The position numbers and the translations under genes were made by a program. The notes under the pieces are model-generated. The model searched no databases and had not been told where the DNA came from. It worked only from the letters and a program-made list of their open reading frames with translations. 64,000 nt of DNA from Halomonas sp. 1513 (lineage in GTDB: Bacteria > Pseudomonadota > Gammaproteobacteria > Pseudomonadales > Halomonadaceae): contig CP019326.1 of NCBI GenBank assembly GCA_001971685.1, positions 3,100,001-3,164,000 of the forward strand, written 5' to 3'. Numbering within the stretch: the stretch's first letter is position 1; each line of letters begins with the position of its first letter. Positions 28,283 to 38,692 of the stretch are shown here, in pieces.

Positions 28283-31117
28283 TCATGCATTGAAGGCGTC
28301 GTCTACCAGTTGGCGCTGCTGTTCGACGTGTACGGACATGTAGCCCGCGGCGGGGGCGGCCGAAGCCGGACGACCGGCGAACTTGAGCTCGCGGCCCAGG
28401 CCGTTGTGCAGCATGTCGGCAACTACCCGCATATGGTGCTGGCTCTGGTACCAGGCGCCCTGGTTGAGCGGCTCTTCCTGACACCACACGATCTGTTCGA
28501 GGTTGGTGTAGCCCTTGAGGGCCTCAAAGAGCTCCTCCTTGGGGAACGGATAGAGCTGCTCGAGACGCACCACCGCGGTGTCTTCGCGCTCATGCTCGCT
28601 ACGGTAGTTGGCCAGATCGTAGTAGACCTTGCCGGCGCACAGCACCACGCGCTTGACCTTCTCGGCGTCGAGCTTGCCCTGATCCGCCAGCACCATGTGG
28701 AACTTGCCGTGGGCCAGCTCCTCGAGGGTCGAGGTCGCCTCCTTGTGGCGCAGCAGGCTCTTGGGCGACATCACCACCAGCGGCTTGCGCAGTGGCCGGA
28801 TCACCTGGCGACGCAGCAGATGATAGATCTGTGCCGGTGTCGTCGGCACACAGACCTGCATGTTGTGCTCGGCGCACATCTGCAGGAAGCGCTCCAGGCG
28901 CGCCGAGGAGTGCTCGGGGCCCTGCCCTTCGTAGCCGTGAGGCAGCAGCATGGTCAGGCCGCACAGACGCCCCCACTTGGTCTCACCGGAGGAGATGAAC
29001 TGGTCGACCACCACCTGGGCACCGTTGAAGAAGTCGCCGAACTGCGCCTCCCAGACCACCAAGTGGTTGGGTGCGGTTGTCGCATAGCCGTACTCGAACG
29101 CCAGCACCGCCTCTTCCGACAGGAAGGAGTCGTGAATGGTAAAGCGCGGCTGGCCGTCGGCCATATGCTGCAGCGGCACATAGGTGCTGCCGTCCTTCTG
29201 GTTATGCACCACCGCATGACGGTGGGAGAAGGTGCCGCGGCCCGAGTCCTGGCCGGTGATGCGGATCGGGTGGCCCTGGTCGAGCAGGGTGGCGTAGGCC
29301 AGGGTCTCGGCAAAGCCCCAGTTGAGTCCCATGCCGCCGGCCTGCATCTTGCGACGATCCTCGTAGATCTTGGCCACCTGACGCTGCACCTGAACGCCGT
29401 CGGGCACCTCGCACATCTTGGCGGCGAGCTGCTGCATGCGCTTCATGTCGAAGGTGGTATCGGCATCGCCGGTCCACTCATGGCCCAGATAGGGCGCCCA
29501 GTCGACGAACAGCTCGGTGTTGGGCTCCTTGACCAGGGCGTTGGCCACATGGTTGCCGGCCATCAGGTCTTCGCGATAGGTCTCGCCCATCGCCTTGGCG
29601 TCGTCCTCGGAGAGCACCCCCTCCTCGACCAGGCGCTTGGCATACAGCGCCCGCGCCGAGGGGTGGTTCTTGATCTTCGAGTACATCATCGGCTGGGTGC
29701 CGGACGGCTCGTCGGCCTCGTTGTGACCGCGGCGACGGTAGCAGACCAGGTCGATGACCACGTCGCGCTTGAACTGCTGGCGATAGTCGATGGCCACTTG
29801 GGTGGCGTGCAGCACCGCATCCGGGTCGTCGCCGTTGACGTGGAAGATCGGCGCCTGGACCATCTTGGCAATGTCGGTGCAGTATTCGGTGGAGCGGGTG
29901 TCGTCAGGATGCGAAGTGGTGAAGCCTACCTGGTTGTTGATCACGATGTGCAGCGTGCCGCCGGTCTTGTAGGCACGGGTCTGGGACATCTGGAAGGTCT
30001 CCATGACCACGCCCTGACCGGCGAAGGCTGCATCGCCGTGAATATTGATCGGCAGTACCTTGTCACCTGCCGGATCATCGCGACGATCCTGACGGGCGCG
30101 CACCGAGCCCTCTACCACCGGCGCCACGATCTCCAGGTGCGAGGGGTTGAAGGCCAGCGCCAGGTGAACTTCGCCACCCGGGGTCATGACGTTGGAGCTG
30201 AAGCCCTGATGATACTTGACGTCGCCGGAGCCGCGCTCGATGACCTTCTTGCCGTCGAACTCCTCGATCAGCTCGGAGGGGCTCTTGCCGAGGATATTGA
30301 CCAGCAGGTTGAGACGCCCGCGGTGGGCCATGCCGATCACCACTTCCTTGGTGCCGTAGCCGCCAGCGCGCTGGATGATCTCGTCCATCATGGGAATGAA
30401 GGACTCGCCGCCCTCGAGGCCGAAGCGCTTGGTGCCCGGGTACTTCGAGGCCAGGTAGTTCTCGAGCCCTTCCGCGGCGCTGAGCCGCTCCAGCACGTGC
30501 TTGCGCACCTCGGGGCTGAACTTGGGCTTCGAGCGCACCGACTCGAAGCGCTGCTGCAGCCAGCGCTTCTCTTCGGTGTCGACGATATGCATGATCTCGC
30601 AGCCGATCGACCGACAGTAGGTCTCATCCAGCGCCTGGACGATCTCCTTGAGCGGCGCCTTGTCCTTGCCCAGGAAGAACGAGCCGGTCTGGAACTCGGT
30701 GTCCAGGTCGGCACTGGTCAGCTGGTGGAAGGAGAGGTCGAGATCGGGAACCGGCACCGGGCTGCGCAGGTCGAGCGGATCAATATCCGCCTTCTGGTGC
30801 CCGCGGAAGCGGTAGGCGTTGATCAGCTGGAGCACCTTGACCTGCTTCTTGTTCTCGCCACTGTCGGCGGCGCTGGCGGCTTGGGTGCTGCGGCGTGACT
30901 TGCCGAGCTGATAGAACTGGTCGCGAATCGGGCTTAGCGGAACATCGTGGGAGGAACTGCCTTCAGGACGCGGCAACTGGTCGAAGTAGTTGCGCCACTC
31001 GTCGGGGACAGCATTGGGATCAACGAGGTACTGCTCGTAGAGCGCTTCCACATAGTGAGCGTTGCCGCCACTCACGTGAGAAGTGCGCCACATCAACTCC
31101 ATTATGCCTTCTTGCAT
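28283..31117 (-). CDS. sucA: 2-Oxoglutarate dehydrogenase E1
   Basis: A 944-residue thiamine-diphosphate enzyme that decarboxylates 2-oxoglutarate and passes the succinyl group to SucB. The N terminus [18 protein letters not shown] corresponds to pseudomonad SucA, which fixes the start at 31117 although the frame is open 58 codons upstream. Visible blocks are [28 protein letters not shown] (thiamine-diphosphate region), [13 protein letters not shown], and [13 protein letters not shown] C-terminal motifs. It follows sdhB on the same strand after 263 bases that contain a strong hairpin, so it can be read from the sdh promoter and perhaps from its own. Confidence 0.97.
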   Translation of the reverse strand: MQEGIMELMWRTSHVSGGNAHYVEALYEQYLVDPNAVPDEWRNYFDQLPRPEGSSSHDVPLSPIRDQFYQLGKSRRSTQAASAADSGENKKQVKVLQLINAYRFRGHQKADIDPLDLRSPVPVPDLDLSFHQLTSADLDTEFQTGSFFLGKDKAPLKEIVQALDETYCRSIGCEIMHIVDTEEKRWLQQRFESVRSKPKFSPEVRKHVLERLSAAEGLENYLASKYPGTKRFGLEGGESFIPMMDEIIQRAGGYGTKEVVIGMAHRGRLNLLVNILGKSPSELIEEFDGKKVIERGSGDVKYHQGFSSNVMTPGGEVHLALAFNPSHLEIVAPVVEGSVRARQDRRDDPAGDKVLPINIHGDAAFAGQGVVMETFQMSQTRAYKTGGTLHIVINNQVGFTTSHPDDTRSTEYCTDIAKMVQAPIFHVNGDDPDAVLHATQVAIDYRQQFKRDVVIDLVCYRRRGHNEADEPSGTQPMMYSKIKNHPSARALYAKRLVEEGVLSEDDAKAMGETYREDLMAGNHVANALVKEPNTELFVDWAPYLGHEWTGDADTTFDMKRMQQLAAKMCEVPDGVQVQRQVAKIYEDRRKMQAGGMGLNWGFAETLAYATLLDQGHPIRITGQDSGRGTFSHRHAVVHNQKDGSTYVPLQHMADGQPRFTIHDSFLSEEAVLAFEYGYATTAPNHLVVWEAQFGDFFNGAQVVVDQFISSGETKWGRLCGLTMLLPHGYEGQGPEHSSARLERFLQMCAEHNMQVCVPTTPAQIYHLLRRQVIRPLRKPLVVMSPKSLLRHKEATSTLEELAHGKFHMVLADQGKLDAEKVKRVVLCAGKVYYDLANYRSEHEREDTAVVRLEQLYPFPKEELFEALKGYTNLEQIVWCQEEPLNQGAWYQSQHHMRVVADMLHNGLGRELKFAGRPASAAPAAGYMSVHVEQQRQLVDDAFNA

Positions 31118-31273
31118 CTCTCGGTCACCCTGCACTGATGGGGTGTTGTCGGCGCCTGATACGACGTCGCCGCATCGGCGTTTCTGGTGCCCTGCCGGCG
31201 GGGCGGTCATCCTGTCCGGCATGCCTGGGCAGGCAGCATTGCCTGAACCCCGGCCTGGCCGATGATCGTCGAA

Positions 31274-31296
31274 AGCCGGTGCCACGGGCACCGGCT
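31274..31296 (-). terminator. Intercistronic hairpin between sdhB and sucA
   Basis: AGCCGGTGCC at 31274-31283 pairs perfectly with 31287-31296 around a three-base loop. The minus strand continues TTTCGACG, so the T-tract is weak. It could reduce read-through from the sdh genes into the suc genes. The rest of the 263-bp gap shows no ORF. Confidence 0.6.
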
Positions 31297-31380
31297 CTCT
31301 GCGATCAGGGCCGTAGTGAGCTGCGACACTCGGTCACAGCGCAAAACCGGGCTACATGATAGCAAGCCTGGGGCCACGAT

Positions 31381-32091
31381 TTAAGTGGCATTGGCCAGCA
31401 GCATCTCGCGAATCTTGCCGATCGCCCGGGTTGGATTGAGGCCCTTGGGGCATACCGACACGCAGTTCATGATGCCGCGGCAGCGGAACACGCTGAACGG
31501 GTCCTCGAGCTCGGCCAGGCGCGCCTGGGTCGCCTCGTCGCGGGAATCGGCGAGGAAGCGGTAGGACTGTAGCAGGCCAGCGGGCCCCACGAACTTGTCC
31601 GGGTTCCACCAGAACGACGGGCACGAGGTCGAGCAGCAGGCGCACAGGATGCACTCGTAGAGCCCATCCAGCTTGTCGCGATCTTCCGGCGACTGCAGCC
31701 GCTCGATGGCCGGGGCCGGGGTGTCGTTCTGCAGGTACGGCTGAATGCGCTCGTACTGCTTGTAGAAGATCCCCATGTCGACCACCAGGTCGCGGATCAC
31801 CGGCAGGCCGGGCAGCGGACGCAGCACCAGCTTGTTGTGCTTGACCACCTCGGAGAGCGGCGTGATGCAAGCCAGGCCGTTCTTGCCGTTCATGTTCATG
31901 CCGTCGGAGCCGCAAACCCCTTCGCGGCAGCTGCGGCGGTAGGCCATGGAGCTGTCCTGCTCCTTGGTCAGGTGCAGCACGTCGAGCACCATCAGGTCGC
32001 GACCCTTGGTGTCGACCTGGAACTCCTGCATATAGGGTGCGGAGTCGGTTTCCGGGTTGTAGCGGTATACGGATACCTGAAGCGTGGACAT
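31381..32091 (-). CDS. sdhB: Succinate dehydrogenase iron-sulfur subunit
   Basis: A 236-residue subunit carrying three iron-sulfur centres between SdhA and the membrane anchor. The [2Fe-2S] ligands are in SCREGVCGSDGMNMNG and GLAC. The [4Fe-4S] and [3Fe-4S] ligands are in CILCACCSTSCPSFWW and CRGIMNCVSVCPKGLNP. The start at 32091 (MSTLQVSVYRY) follows a GGGGGT site ten bases behind the sdhA stop. Length matches E. coli SdhB (238). Confidence 0.97.
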   Translation of the reverse strand: MSTLQVSVYRYNPETDSAPYMQEFQVDTKGRDLMVLDVLHLTKEQDSSMAYRRSCREGVCGSDGMNMNGKNGLACITPLSEVVKHNKLVLRPLPGLPVIRDLVVDMGIFYKQYERIQPYLQNDTPAPAIERLQSPEDRDKLDGLYECILCACCSTSCPSFWWNPDKFVGPAGLLQSYRFLADSRDEATQARLAELEDPFSVFRCRGIMNCVSVCPKGLNPTRAIGKIREMLLANAT

Positions 32092-32101
32092 CGTGACCCC
32101 C

Positions 32102-33874
32102 TTAATATGTACGGACTTTCGGCTCGAAGGTATCGACGGTCTTCGGCGTGAAGTTGACGTCGCGCTTGCCAAGCCGCTTGTCGGCCGGGAAATAGAGCGA
32201 GTGCTTCAGCCAGTTGACGTCGTCCCGATCCGGATAGTCATAGCGGGAGTGCGCACCGCGGCTCTCCTTGCGCTCCAGCGCCGAGATCGCGGTGGCCTCG
32301 GCCACTTCCATCAGGTTGTCGAGCTCCAGCGCTTCGACACGCGCGGTGTTGAAGGCGTTCGACTTGTCGCCCAGGTGGGCATTGGCGATCCGCTCGCGCA
32401 GGTCGGCGAGCTTCTTGACGCCCTCCTGCATGTTGTCCTCCTGGCGGAACACGCCGAAGGCGTTCTGCATGATGTCCTGCAGTTCGGCCTTGAGCTCCGG
32501 CACGCTCTCGCCGCCGCTCGACTCGTTCCAGCGGCTCATGCGCTTCATCGCCGCATCGACGTCGGATTGCGTAGCGTCAAGGTAGTCGATGCCCTCGTTG
32601 AGCGCGCCCTCGATGAACATCCCCGCCGCGCGGCCGAACACCACCAGGTCGAGCAGCGAGTTGCCGCCCAGGCGGTTGGCGCCGTGCACCGACACGCAGG
32701 CCGCCTCGCCACAGGCGAACAGGCCGTTGACGATCTGGTCGTTGCCGTCGGCGTCCTGCATGATCGCCTGACCGTGCACGTTGGTGGGGATCCCGCCCAT
32801 CATGTAGTGGCAGGTCGGCACCACCGGGATCGGCTCCTTGGCCGGATCGGCGTGGGCAAAGGTCTTGGACAGTTCGACAATGCCCGGCAGGCGCTTGCCC
32901 AGCACCTCTTCGCCGAGATGATCGAGCTTGAGGAAGACGTGGTCGCCCTTCTCACCGCAGCCGCGGCCCTCGAGGATCTCCATGACCATCGAGCGCGCTA
33001 CCACGTCGCGGCCGGCAAGGTCCTTGGCGTTGGGCGCATAGCGCTCCATGAAACGCTCGCCGTCCTTGTTGACCAGATAGCCGCCCTCACCGCGGCAGCC
33101 CTCGGTGACCAAGGTGCCGGCGCCGTAGATGCCGGTGGGGTGGAACTGCCACATCTCCATGTCCTGCATCGGGAAGCCGGCGCGCAGCGCCATGCCGATG
33201 CCGTCACCGGTATTGATCAGGGCGTTGGTGGTGGAAGCGTAGATGCGCCCGGCACCACCGGTGGCCAGCACCGTGGCCTTGGACTTGACGTGCACCACTT
33301 CGCCGGTCTCGATGTCCAGCGCGATGCAGCCCACCACGTCGCCGTTGGCGTTCTTGACCAGATCCACCGCATACCACTCGTTGAGGAAGGTGGTATTGTT
33401 CTTCAGGTTGTTCTGGTAAAGGGTGTGCAGCAGGGCGTGGCCGGTGCGGTCGGCCGCGGCACAGGTGCGCGCCGCCTGGCCGCCCTCGCCGAAGTTCTTG
33501 GACTGGCCACCGAACGGCCGCTGATAGATGCGGCCGTTGTCGAAACGCGAGAACGGCAGGCCCATGTGCTCGAGCTCGAAGACCGCCTTGGGGCCCTCGG
33601 AGCACATGTACTCGGCGGCGTCCTGGTCGGCGATATAGTCGCCGCCCTTGACGGTGTCATACATGTGCCAGCGCCAGTCGTCGTTGGGGTCCGCCGAGGC
33701 GATGGCACAGGTGATACCGCCCTGGGCAGAGACGGTGTGCGAGCGGGTCGGGAAGACCTTGGAGAGCACCGCGGTCTTCTTGCCGGACTTGGCCAGCTCG
33801 AGCGCGGCACGCAGGCCGGAGCCACCCCCGCCGATGATGATGGCGTCGAAGGACAGGCTACGCATGTTGGACAT
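32102..33874 (-). CDS. sdhA: Succinate dehydrogenase flavoprotein subunit
   Basis: A 590-residue catalytic subunit that oxidises succinate to fumarate with covalently bound FAD. The dinucleotide motif is [16 protein letters not shown]; the FAD-linking His is in [11 protein letters not shown]; the active-site arginine/histidine blocks [21 protein letters not shown] and [17 protein letters not shown] ([11 protein letters not shown]) are intact. Length is essentially that of E. coli SdhA (588). It lies three bases behind sdhD and ten before sdhB. Confidence 0.97.
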   Translation of the reverse strand: MSNMRSLSFDAIIIGGGGSGLRAALELAKSGKKTAVLSKVFPTRSHTVSAQGGITCAIASADPNDDWRWHMYDTVKGGDYIADQDAAEYMCSEGPKAVFELEHMGLPFSRFDNGRIYQRPFGGQSKNFGEGGQAARTCAAADRTGHALLHTLYQNNLKNNTTFLNEWYAVDLVKNANGDVVGCIALDIETGEVVHVKSKATVLATGGAGRIYASTTNALINTGDGIGMALRAGFPMQDMEMWQFHPTGIYGAGTLVTEGCRGEGGYLVNKDGERFMERYAPNAKDLAGRDVVARSMVMEILEGRGCGEKGDHVFLKLDHLGEEVLGKRLPGIVELSKTFAHADPAKEPIPVVPTCHYMMGGIPTNVHGQAIMQDADGNDQIVNGLFACGEAACVSVHGANRLGGNSLLDLVVFGRAAGMFIEGALNEGIDYLDATQSDVDAAMKRMSRWNESSGGESVPELKAELQDIMQNAFGVFRQEDNMQEGVKKLADLRERIANAHLGDKSNAFNTARVEALELDNLMEVAEATAISALERKESRGAHSRYDYPDRDDVNWLKHSLYFPADKRLGKRDVNFTPKTVDTFEPKVRTY

Positions 33875-33877
33875 GGA

Positions 33878-34225
33878 TCAGGCTCCCCACAGAATTTGAA
33901 TGCCCCAGACCAGGAACACGAAGATGGCCAGGATGATGGCGCTCTGTGCCGTCAGGCGGATGCCGGTCGGCTTGAGATAGTCGGTGGTCACGGTCCACAG
34001 CCCGATCCAGGCGTGGGCGGCAATCGAGACGAACGCCAGCAGCGAGAAGATGCGCATCCAGGTCTGGGCGAAAAGACCACTCCAGGTGGCATAGTCGAGG
34101 CCCGGGTTGAGCAGCAGGTAGGCGACGATGAAGAGCGTGTAGAGTGCCAGAATGACGGCTGAGAAACGCTGGATCAGCCAGTCCGATAGGCCGCTGCGAC
34201 CGAAGTTGGTGATATTGGTTACCAT
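33878..34225 (-). CDS. sdhD: Succinate dehydrogenase membrane anchor subunit
   Basis: A 115-residue anchor protein with three transmembrane helices (about 20-40, 55-78 and 90-112). It holds the quinone- and heme-binding region; the heme ligand is probably the His in SIAAHAWIGLWTVTTDYLK. AGGAG precedes the ATG. Its start overlaps the sdhC end by seven bases. Conservation at sequence level is low in this family, but position and topology leave little doubt. Confidence 0.95.
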   Translation of the reverse strand: MVTNITNFGRSGLSDWLIQRFSAVILALYTLFIVAYLLLNPGLDYATWSGLFAQTWMRIFSLLAFVSIAAHAWIGLWTVTTDYLKPTGIRLTAQSAIILAIFVFLVWGIQILWGA

Positions 34226-34596
34226 ACCCAGACTCCTGCGAGGATCACTAGAACCGCACTGACCACCACGGTGATCTGTGCCTTGCGCATGCCGCTTTCC
34301 AGGGTCACGCCGATATTGAGGTCCATCAGCAGGTGCTTGATGCCGGCCACGAAGTGGAAGGCCAGCGCCGACAGCAGCCCCCAGGCGACCAGCTTGGCCA
34401 ACAGGTTGTTGGCGAGGGCGTCCTGCACCGCATAGAAGCCCGCCGGGGACGACAGCGACTTGTCCAGCGCCCAGAAAGCGAAAATCAGGCCGACGAACAG
34501 GATAATGCCGGTGATACGGTGAGTGATCGACGTCAGGGCGGGTAGCGGTAGCTTGATGGTGGAGATATCGAGATTAACGGGTCGTTTGCTATTCAC
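34219..34596 (-). CDS. sdhC: Succinate dehydrogenase cytochrome b556 subunit
   Basis: A 125-residue three-helix anchor. The conserved opening RPVNLDISTIKLPLPALTSI-THRITG contains the Ser/Arg quinone-site region, and HFVAGIKHLLMD provides the heme-ligand His. The start is taken as GTG at 34596, just before NSKRPVNL, as in pseudomonad SdhC; the frame remains open 30 codons further. It is the first gene of the nine-gene sdhCDAB-sucAB-lpdA-sucCD array and faces gltA across a 403-bp control region. Confidence 0.93.
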   Translation of the reverse strand: MNSKRPVNLDISTIKLPLPALTSITHRITGIILFVGLIFAFWALDKSLSSPAGFYAVQDALANNLLAKLVAWGLLSALAFHFVAGIKHLLMDLNIGVTLESGMRKAQITVVVSAVLVILAGVWVW

Positions 34597-34814
34597 GGCT
34601 CTATACACACTCTCTTGGCCCGCTCTGTGCTTCGGGCATGGCCCGAGCGGGCGGTGGTTTTGAGGAAGGGCTCGGCCGTCTGCCAAGTCGGCACGACCTC
34701 CGTTTCCTGCCAGTCGCGCGGGGTGGATTATAGGGACTGGGGCTCACCATGACAAATTGTCGACGACCGCTTGCGACCATGGTGTAGCCTTGACCTACTG
34801 CCCCCAGCGCGGAC

Positions 34815-34833
34815 AATGGTGCAAAGCACCATT
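34815..34833. promoter_or_regulatory. 19-bp palindrome at predicted sdh start site
   Basis: AATGGTGC (34815-34822) and GCACCATT (34826-34833) are a perfect 8-bp inverted repeat around AAA. The minus-strand -10 TATAGT lies immediately upstream at 34835-34840, so the palindrome covers the expected transcription start near 34828, a classical repressor position. Confidence 0.6.
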
Positions 34834-34836
34834 TAC

Positions 34837-34853
34837 TATACAAGACCTGTATA
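34837..34853. promoter_or_regulatory. 17-bp inverted repeat TATACA-N5-TGTATA
   Basis: TATACA (34837-34842) and TGTATA (34848-34853) are perfect 6-bp arms around AGACC. The repeat overlaps the minus-strand -10 of the sdh promoter and lies one helical turn from the AATGGTGC palindrome. The binding protein is unknown. Confidence 0.5.
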
Positions 34854-34894
34854 AATATTAAAGGTTCGCACAATAGATCGCCGCTATGGGCTAA

Positions 34895-34922
34895 TTGACA
34901 ATCCCCGGCACGCTTCTATAGT
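34895..34922 (+). promoter_or_regulatory. Sigma-70 promoter of gltA
   Basis: A consensus TTGACA at 34895-34900 and TATAGT at 34917-34922 are spaced by 16 bases. The predicted start near 34929 leaves a leader of about 70 bases before gltA. Confidence 0.8.
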
Positions 34923-34999
34923 GGGCTGACCTTTTTCGCCAGCTTGGCAAGCGAGACAACGACTTATCGTCCGACGACAGAACTGTAGAGGAGGCCGAC

Positions 35000-36286
<1,287 letters not shown>

Positions 36287-36321
36287 CACGCGCGCCACTC
36301 GGCGAGCGACAGCGCTCGCGT

Positions 36322-36349
36322 AGCGGGCCACCCTTCGAGGTGGCCCGCT
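36322..36349 (+). terminator. Hairpin terminator behind gltA
   Basis: An 11-bp perfect GC stem (AGCGGGCCACC at 36322-36332 with 36339-36349) and a CTTCGA loop lie 36 bases behind gltA. The following TTGCGTTAT is only moderately T-rich. Confidence 0.7.
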
Positions 36350-36818
36350 TGCGTTATGCCGCTACCTCCTCCGGCGAGCACCACAGCTCTTGTATAAGTC
36401 TCTTTCCGCCGACACCCACCCCCTGCACCCCCTTGCGCCCATTGCTGCACCACGGCGAACCCAGCCCTGCCCTTGCCTCCCGGCGGGTCACCGAGGGTTT
36501 TCCACACAATCTGTGGATAACGCTGTGCGCAACCTCGAGATAAGCCGCACAAGCCACCGTGACAAGCGGGTTGCAGTTAGATTGCTCAATTTTTAAACAA
36601 TTCTATGTCACTGATTTTTATGGATTAAACGTATTTTTTTCGAACAACCCCAGATTATATGAAGGTTGTGCACAAGCCATCGCCGCACGCCGGGCGCCGT
36701 GGACAACTCAGGGGATATGTCAAGCCTCGATGGGCGATTTATGGCTTGTGCATCAGGGTCAGGGTGGGGAGGCACGGGCATGAGTCCGCGCGTCATGAGG
36801 CACGCAGGCCTCACAAAG
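36350..36818. other. Gene-free, AT-rich region with DnaA-box-like sequences
   Basis: About 470 bp without a credible gene. A TTTTCCACA sequence (36498-36506) and a perfect DnaA box on the minus strand (TGTGGATAA, 36512-36520) form a close inverted pair. Two weaker boxes follow: the palindrome TTGTGCACAA at 36666-36675 and CGTGGACAA at 36698-36706. Between them lies a very AT-rich stretch (about 36579-36645), unusual in this genome. The arrangement resembles an origin or a DnaA-titration site, but the dnaA, gyrB or gidA genes that normally flank the origin are absent. It may instead be a relic or a regulatory locus. Confidence 0.4.
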
Positions 36819-36843
36819 CAAAAAGACGCCACTTGGGCGTCTT
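36819..36843 (-). terminator. Terminator of the tRNA-Ala/tRNA-Glu unit
   Basis: On the minus strand AAGACGCC and GGCGTCTT pair across CAAGT and the stem ends in a run of T residues, 13 bases behind the CCA end of tRNA-Glu. Confidence 0.88.
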
Positions 36844-36855
36844 CTCTGAAGGAGG

Positions 36856-36931
36856 TGGCGTCCCATAGGGGGTTCGAACCCCTGTTCCCGCCGTGAAAGG
36901 GCGGTGTCCTGGACCACTAGACGAATGGGAC
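36856..36931 (-). tRNA. tRNA-Glu (anticodon TTC)
   Basis: A 76-nt tRNA with encoded CCA end. The acceptor GTCCCAT pairs with ATGGGAC, the anticodon stem CCGCC/GGCGG encloses the loop CTTTCAC with anticodon TTC, and the T-arm contains GGTTCGAACC. The discriminator is G. It is the second tRNA of a unit behind gltX, the synthetase gene for this same tRNA. Confidence 0.97.
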
Positions 36932-36946
36932 GCATCGGTTCCGAGA

Positions 36947-37022
36947 TGGTGGAGCCTAGCGGGATCGAACCGCTGACCTCGACACTGCCAGTGTCGCGCT
37001 CTCCCAGCTGAGCTAAGGCCCC
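36947..37022 (-). tRNA. tRNA-Ala (anticodon GGC)
   Basis: A 76-nt tRNA with encoded CCA. The acceptor GGGGCCT pairs with AGGCTCC and includes the G3:U70 wobble pair, the identity element for alanyl-tRNA synthetase. The anticodon stem CGACA/TGTCG encloses CTGGCAG (anticodon GGC). The discriminator is A. It lies 15 bases upstream of tRNA-Glu. Confidence 0.97.
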
Positions 37023-37042
37023 GTCTCTCAAGAACGAGGCGT

Positions 37043-37071
37043 ATACTACCCGGCACCTCGTGCTTCGTCAA
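37043..37071 (-). promoter_or_regulatory. Promoter of the tRNA-Ala/tRNA-Glu unit
   Basis: On the minus strand TTGACG (37066-37071) and TAGTAT (37043-37048) are spaced by 17 bases in the short gap between gltX and tRNA-Ala. The tRNAs can therefore be transcribed independently of gltX. Confidence 0.7.
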
Positions 37072-37090
37072 CCGCTTTTCGCGCCACGCC

Positions 37091-38569
37091 TCACAGCTCG
37101 CGGAATTCCTTCTCGAAGCGCTTGGCCTGCTTCTTGGACACGCCGCCGAGCACATCGATGGCATGGCGCAGCCGTGCACGGGTCATGTCGGAGCCGAGGA
37201 TCACCATGGCATCCATCACCGAGGTCGAGGTGGCCGAGCCGGTCACGGCGATGAATACCGGCGCCAGTAGCGCCTTCATCTTGAGCTCGAAGTGCTCGCC
37301 CAGCGCCTTGACCTCGGCCAGCAGCGACTCCTTGTCCCAGCGCGCCACCCCTTCGAGGCGCCAGACCAGAAACTGCAGCAGCTTGAGCAGCGTCTCGCGC
37401 TCGAGCTTGACGTCGGCAAAGCTCTCTTCGTCGATGGCCGGCAGCCCGGAGAAGAAGTGCCCGGCCAGCGGCGCGACCTGGGACAGGGTATCCACCCGCG
37501 GACGTACCTGGGGCAGGATCTGGTTGACGTAGGCTTCATTGAAGGCCCAGTCGCGCAGCGCCTGGAGAAATGCCGCGTCGTCGAGGTCCTCGCGGATATA
37601 GACGCCGTTGAGCCAGGTCAGCTTGTCCAGATCGAACACTGGCCCACCCAGCGACACGCGCTGGATATCGAAACTGGCCATCATCTCGTCGAGGGAGAAC
37701 TTCTCGCGGTCGTCGGGCATCGACCAGCCCATGCGGCCCAGGTAGTTGGTCACCGCCTGGGGCAGGAACCCCATGCGCCGGTAGTAGTTGATCGAGGTCG
37801 GGTTCTTGCGCTTGGAGAGCTTGGACTTGTCTGGGTTGCGCAGCAGCGGCATATGACAGAGCTGCGGCATCTGCCAGCCGAAGTACTCGTAGAGCAGCTG
37901 GTGCTTGGGCGCCGAGTTGATCCACTCCTCGCCGCGCAGCACGTGGCTGATACCCATCAAGTGGTCGTCGACCACGTTGGCCAGGTGGTAGGTGGGCATG
38001 CCGTCGGACTTGAGCAGGATCTGCGCATCGACCTGAGCCCAGTCGACCTCGATCTCGCCGCGCAGCATGTCATTGACCACGCAGGTGCCTTCGCTGGGCA
38101 CCTGCATGCGCACCACATAGGGCCAACCCTCCTGCTCGCGACGCGCCTGCTCGTCGTCGGGCAGCGCCAGATCGACGGGCTTGAGGGCCATCTGCAGGCC
38201 GGCGGCCTTGCGCGCCTCGCGCAGCTCGTCGAGCTCCTCGCTGGTGCGGTAGCACTTGAAGGCGTGGCCGGCATCGAGCAGCCGCTGGGCGTGCTCAGCG
38301 TAGATCTCGCCGCGCTCGCTCTGGCGATAGGGGCCGTGGGGACCGCCCACGTCAGGCCCTTCGTCCCAGTCGAGGCCCAGCCAGCGCAGCGAGTCGAGGA
38401 TCATCTGCTCGGACTCCGCGGTGGAGCGCACCCGGTCGGTGTCCTCGATGCGCAGCACGAACTGACCGCCGTGCTGGCGGGCGAAACACAGGTTGAACAG
38501 CGCGATATAGGCGGTGCCGACATGGGGGTCGCCGGTGGGCGACGGGGCGATGCGCGTGCGTACGGTCAT
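37091..38569 (-). CDS. gltX: Glutamyl-tRNA synthetase
   Basis: A 492-residue class I synthetase that charges tRNA-Glu. The HIGH-type motif is [13 protein letters not shown] near the N terminus and the KMSKS-type loop is [13 protein letters not shown]. The C-terminal half is the helical anticodon-binding domain typical of bacterial GluRS. The ATG at 38569 begins the conserved [13 protein letters not shown]; the frame is open 25 codons upstream. It lies upstream of tRNA-Ala and tRNA-Glu on the same strand, so enzyme and cognate tRNA are neighbours. Confidence 0.97.
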   Translation of the reverse strand: MTVRTRIAPSPTGDPHVGTAYIALFNLCFARQHGGQFVLRIEDTDRVRSTAESEQMILDSLRWLGLDWDEGPDVGGPHGPYRQSERGEIYAEHAQRLLDAGHAFKCYRTSEELDELREARKAAGLQMALKPVDLALPDDEQARREQEGWPYVVRMQVPSEGTCVVNDMLRGEIEVDWAQVDAQILLKSDGMPTYHLANVVDDHLMGISHVLRGEEWINSAPKHQLLYEYFGWQMPQLCHMPLLRNPDKSKLSKRKNPTSINYYRRMGFLPQAVTNYLGRMGWSMPDDREKFSLDEMMASFDIQRVSLGGPVFDLDKLTWLNGVYIREDLDDAAFLQALRDWAFNEAYVNQILPQVRPRVDTLSQVAPLAGHFFSGLPAIDEESFADVKLERETLLKLLQFLVWRLEGVARWDKESLLAEVKALGEHFELKMKALLAPVFIAVTGSATSTSVMDAMVILGSDMTRARLRHAIDVLGGVSKKQAKRFEKEFREL

Positions 38570-38692
38570 CTGCTGCAATCCTTGGGTCGAGAAGCTTGCC
38601 GGCATTATACGCACTCCCCCGCTGCCCATCAGCCGGGGAATCATTCGCCCGCCCGAGAGTCCATTGAGCGGCGCAACGTCAGGAGGTTAGCC

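Larger units (their letters stand above)
34597..34999. promoter_or_regulatory. Divergent sdhC/gltA control region
   Basis: This 403-bp gene-free region separates two TCA-cycle transcription units. Its middle (about 34813-34870) is AT-rich and carries the sdh-side TATAGT (34835-34840, minus strand), two inverted repeats described separately, and further right the gltA promoter. The part nearest sdhC (34597-34800) is GC-rich with no clear element, perhaps a long 5' leader of the sdh message (about 230 bases if the start is near 34828). Confidence 0.7.

Noticed and set aside
28046..30898. A 950-codon open frame on the plus strand opposite sucB and sucA
   Set aside because: It is the antisense shadow of highly conserved TCA genes; GC-rich codon third positions suppress stops on the opposite strand. 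It has no ribosome-binding site and its protein has no recognisable domain.
32084..34162. A 692-codon plus-strand frame opposite sdhA and sdhD
   Set aside because: Same antisense effect; the translated sequence is low-complexity His/Val/Gly-rich and unlike any family.
34815..34833. NtrC-type site at the sdh palindrome
   Set aside because: NtrC sites read GCACC-N-GGTGC. Here the half-sites are in the opposite order (GGTGC then GCACC), so the resemblance is only superficial.
37292..38692. Long upstream extension of the SDR frame opposite gltX
   Set aside because: The SDR fold begins at the ATG at 38693, which has an AGGAGG site; the extension is the complement of gltX.
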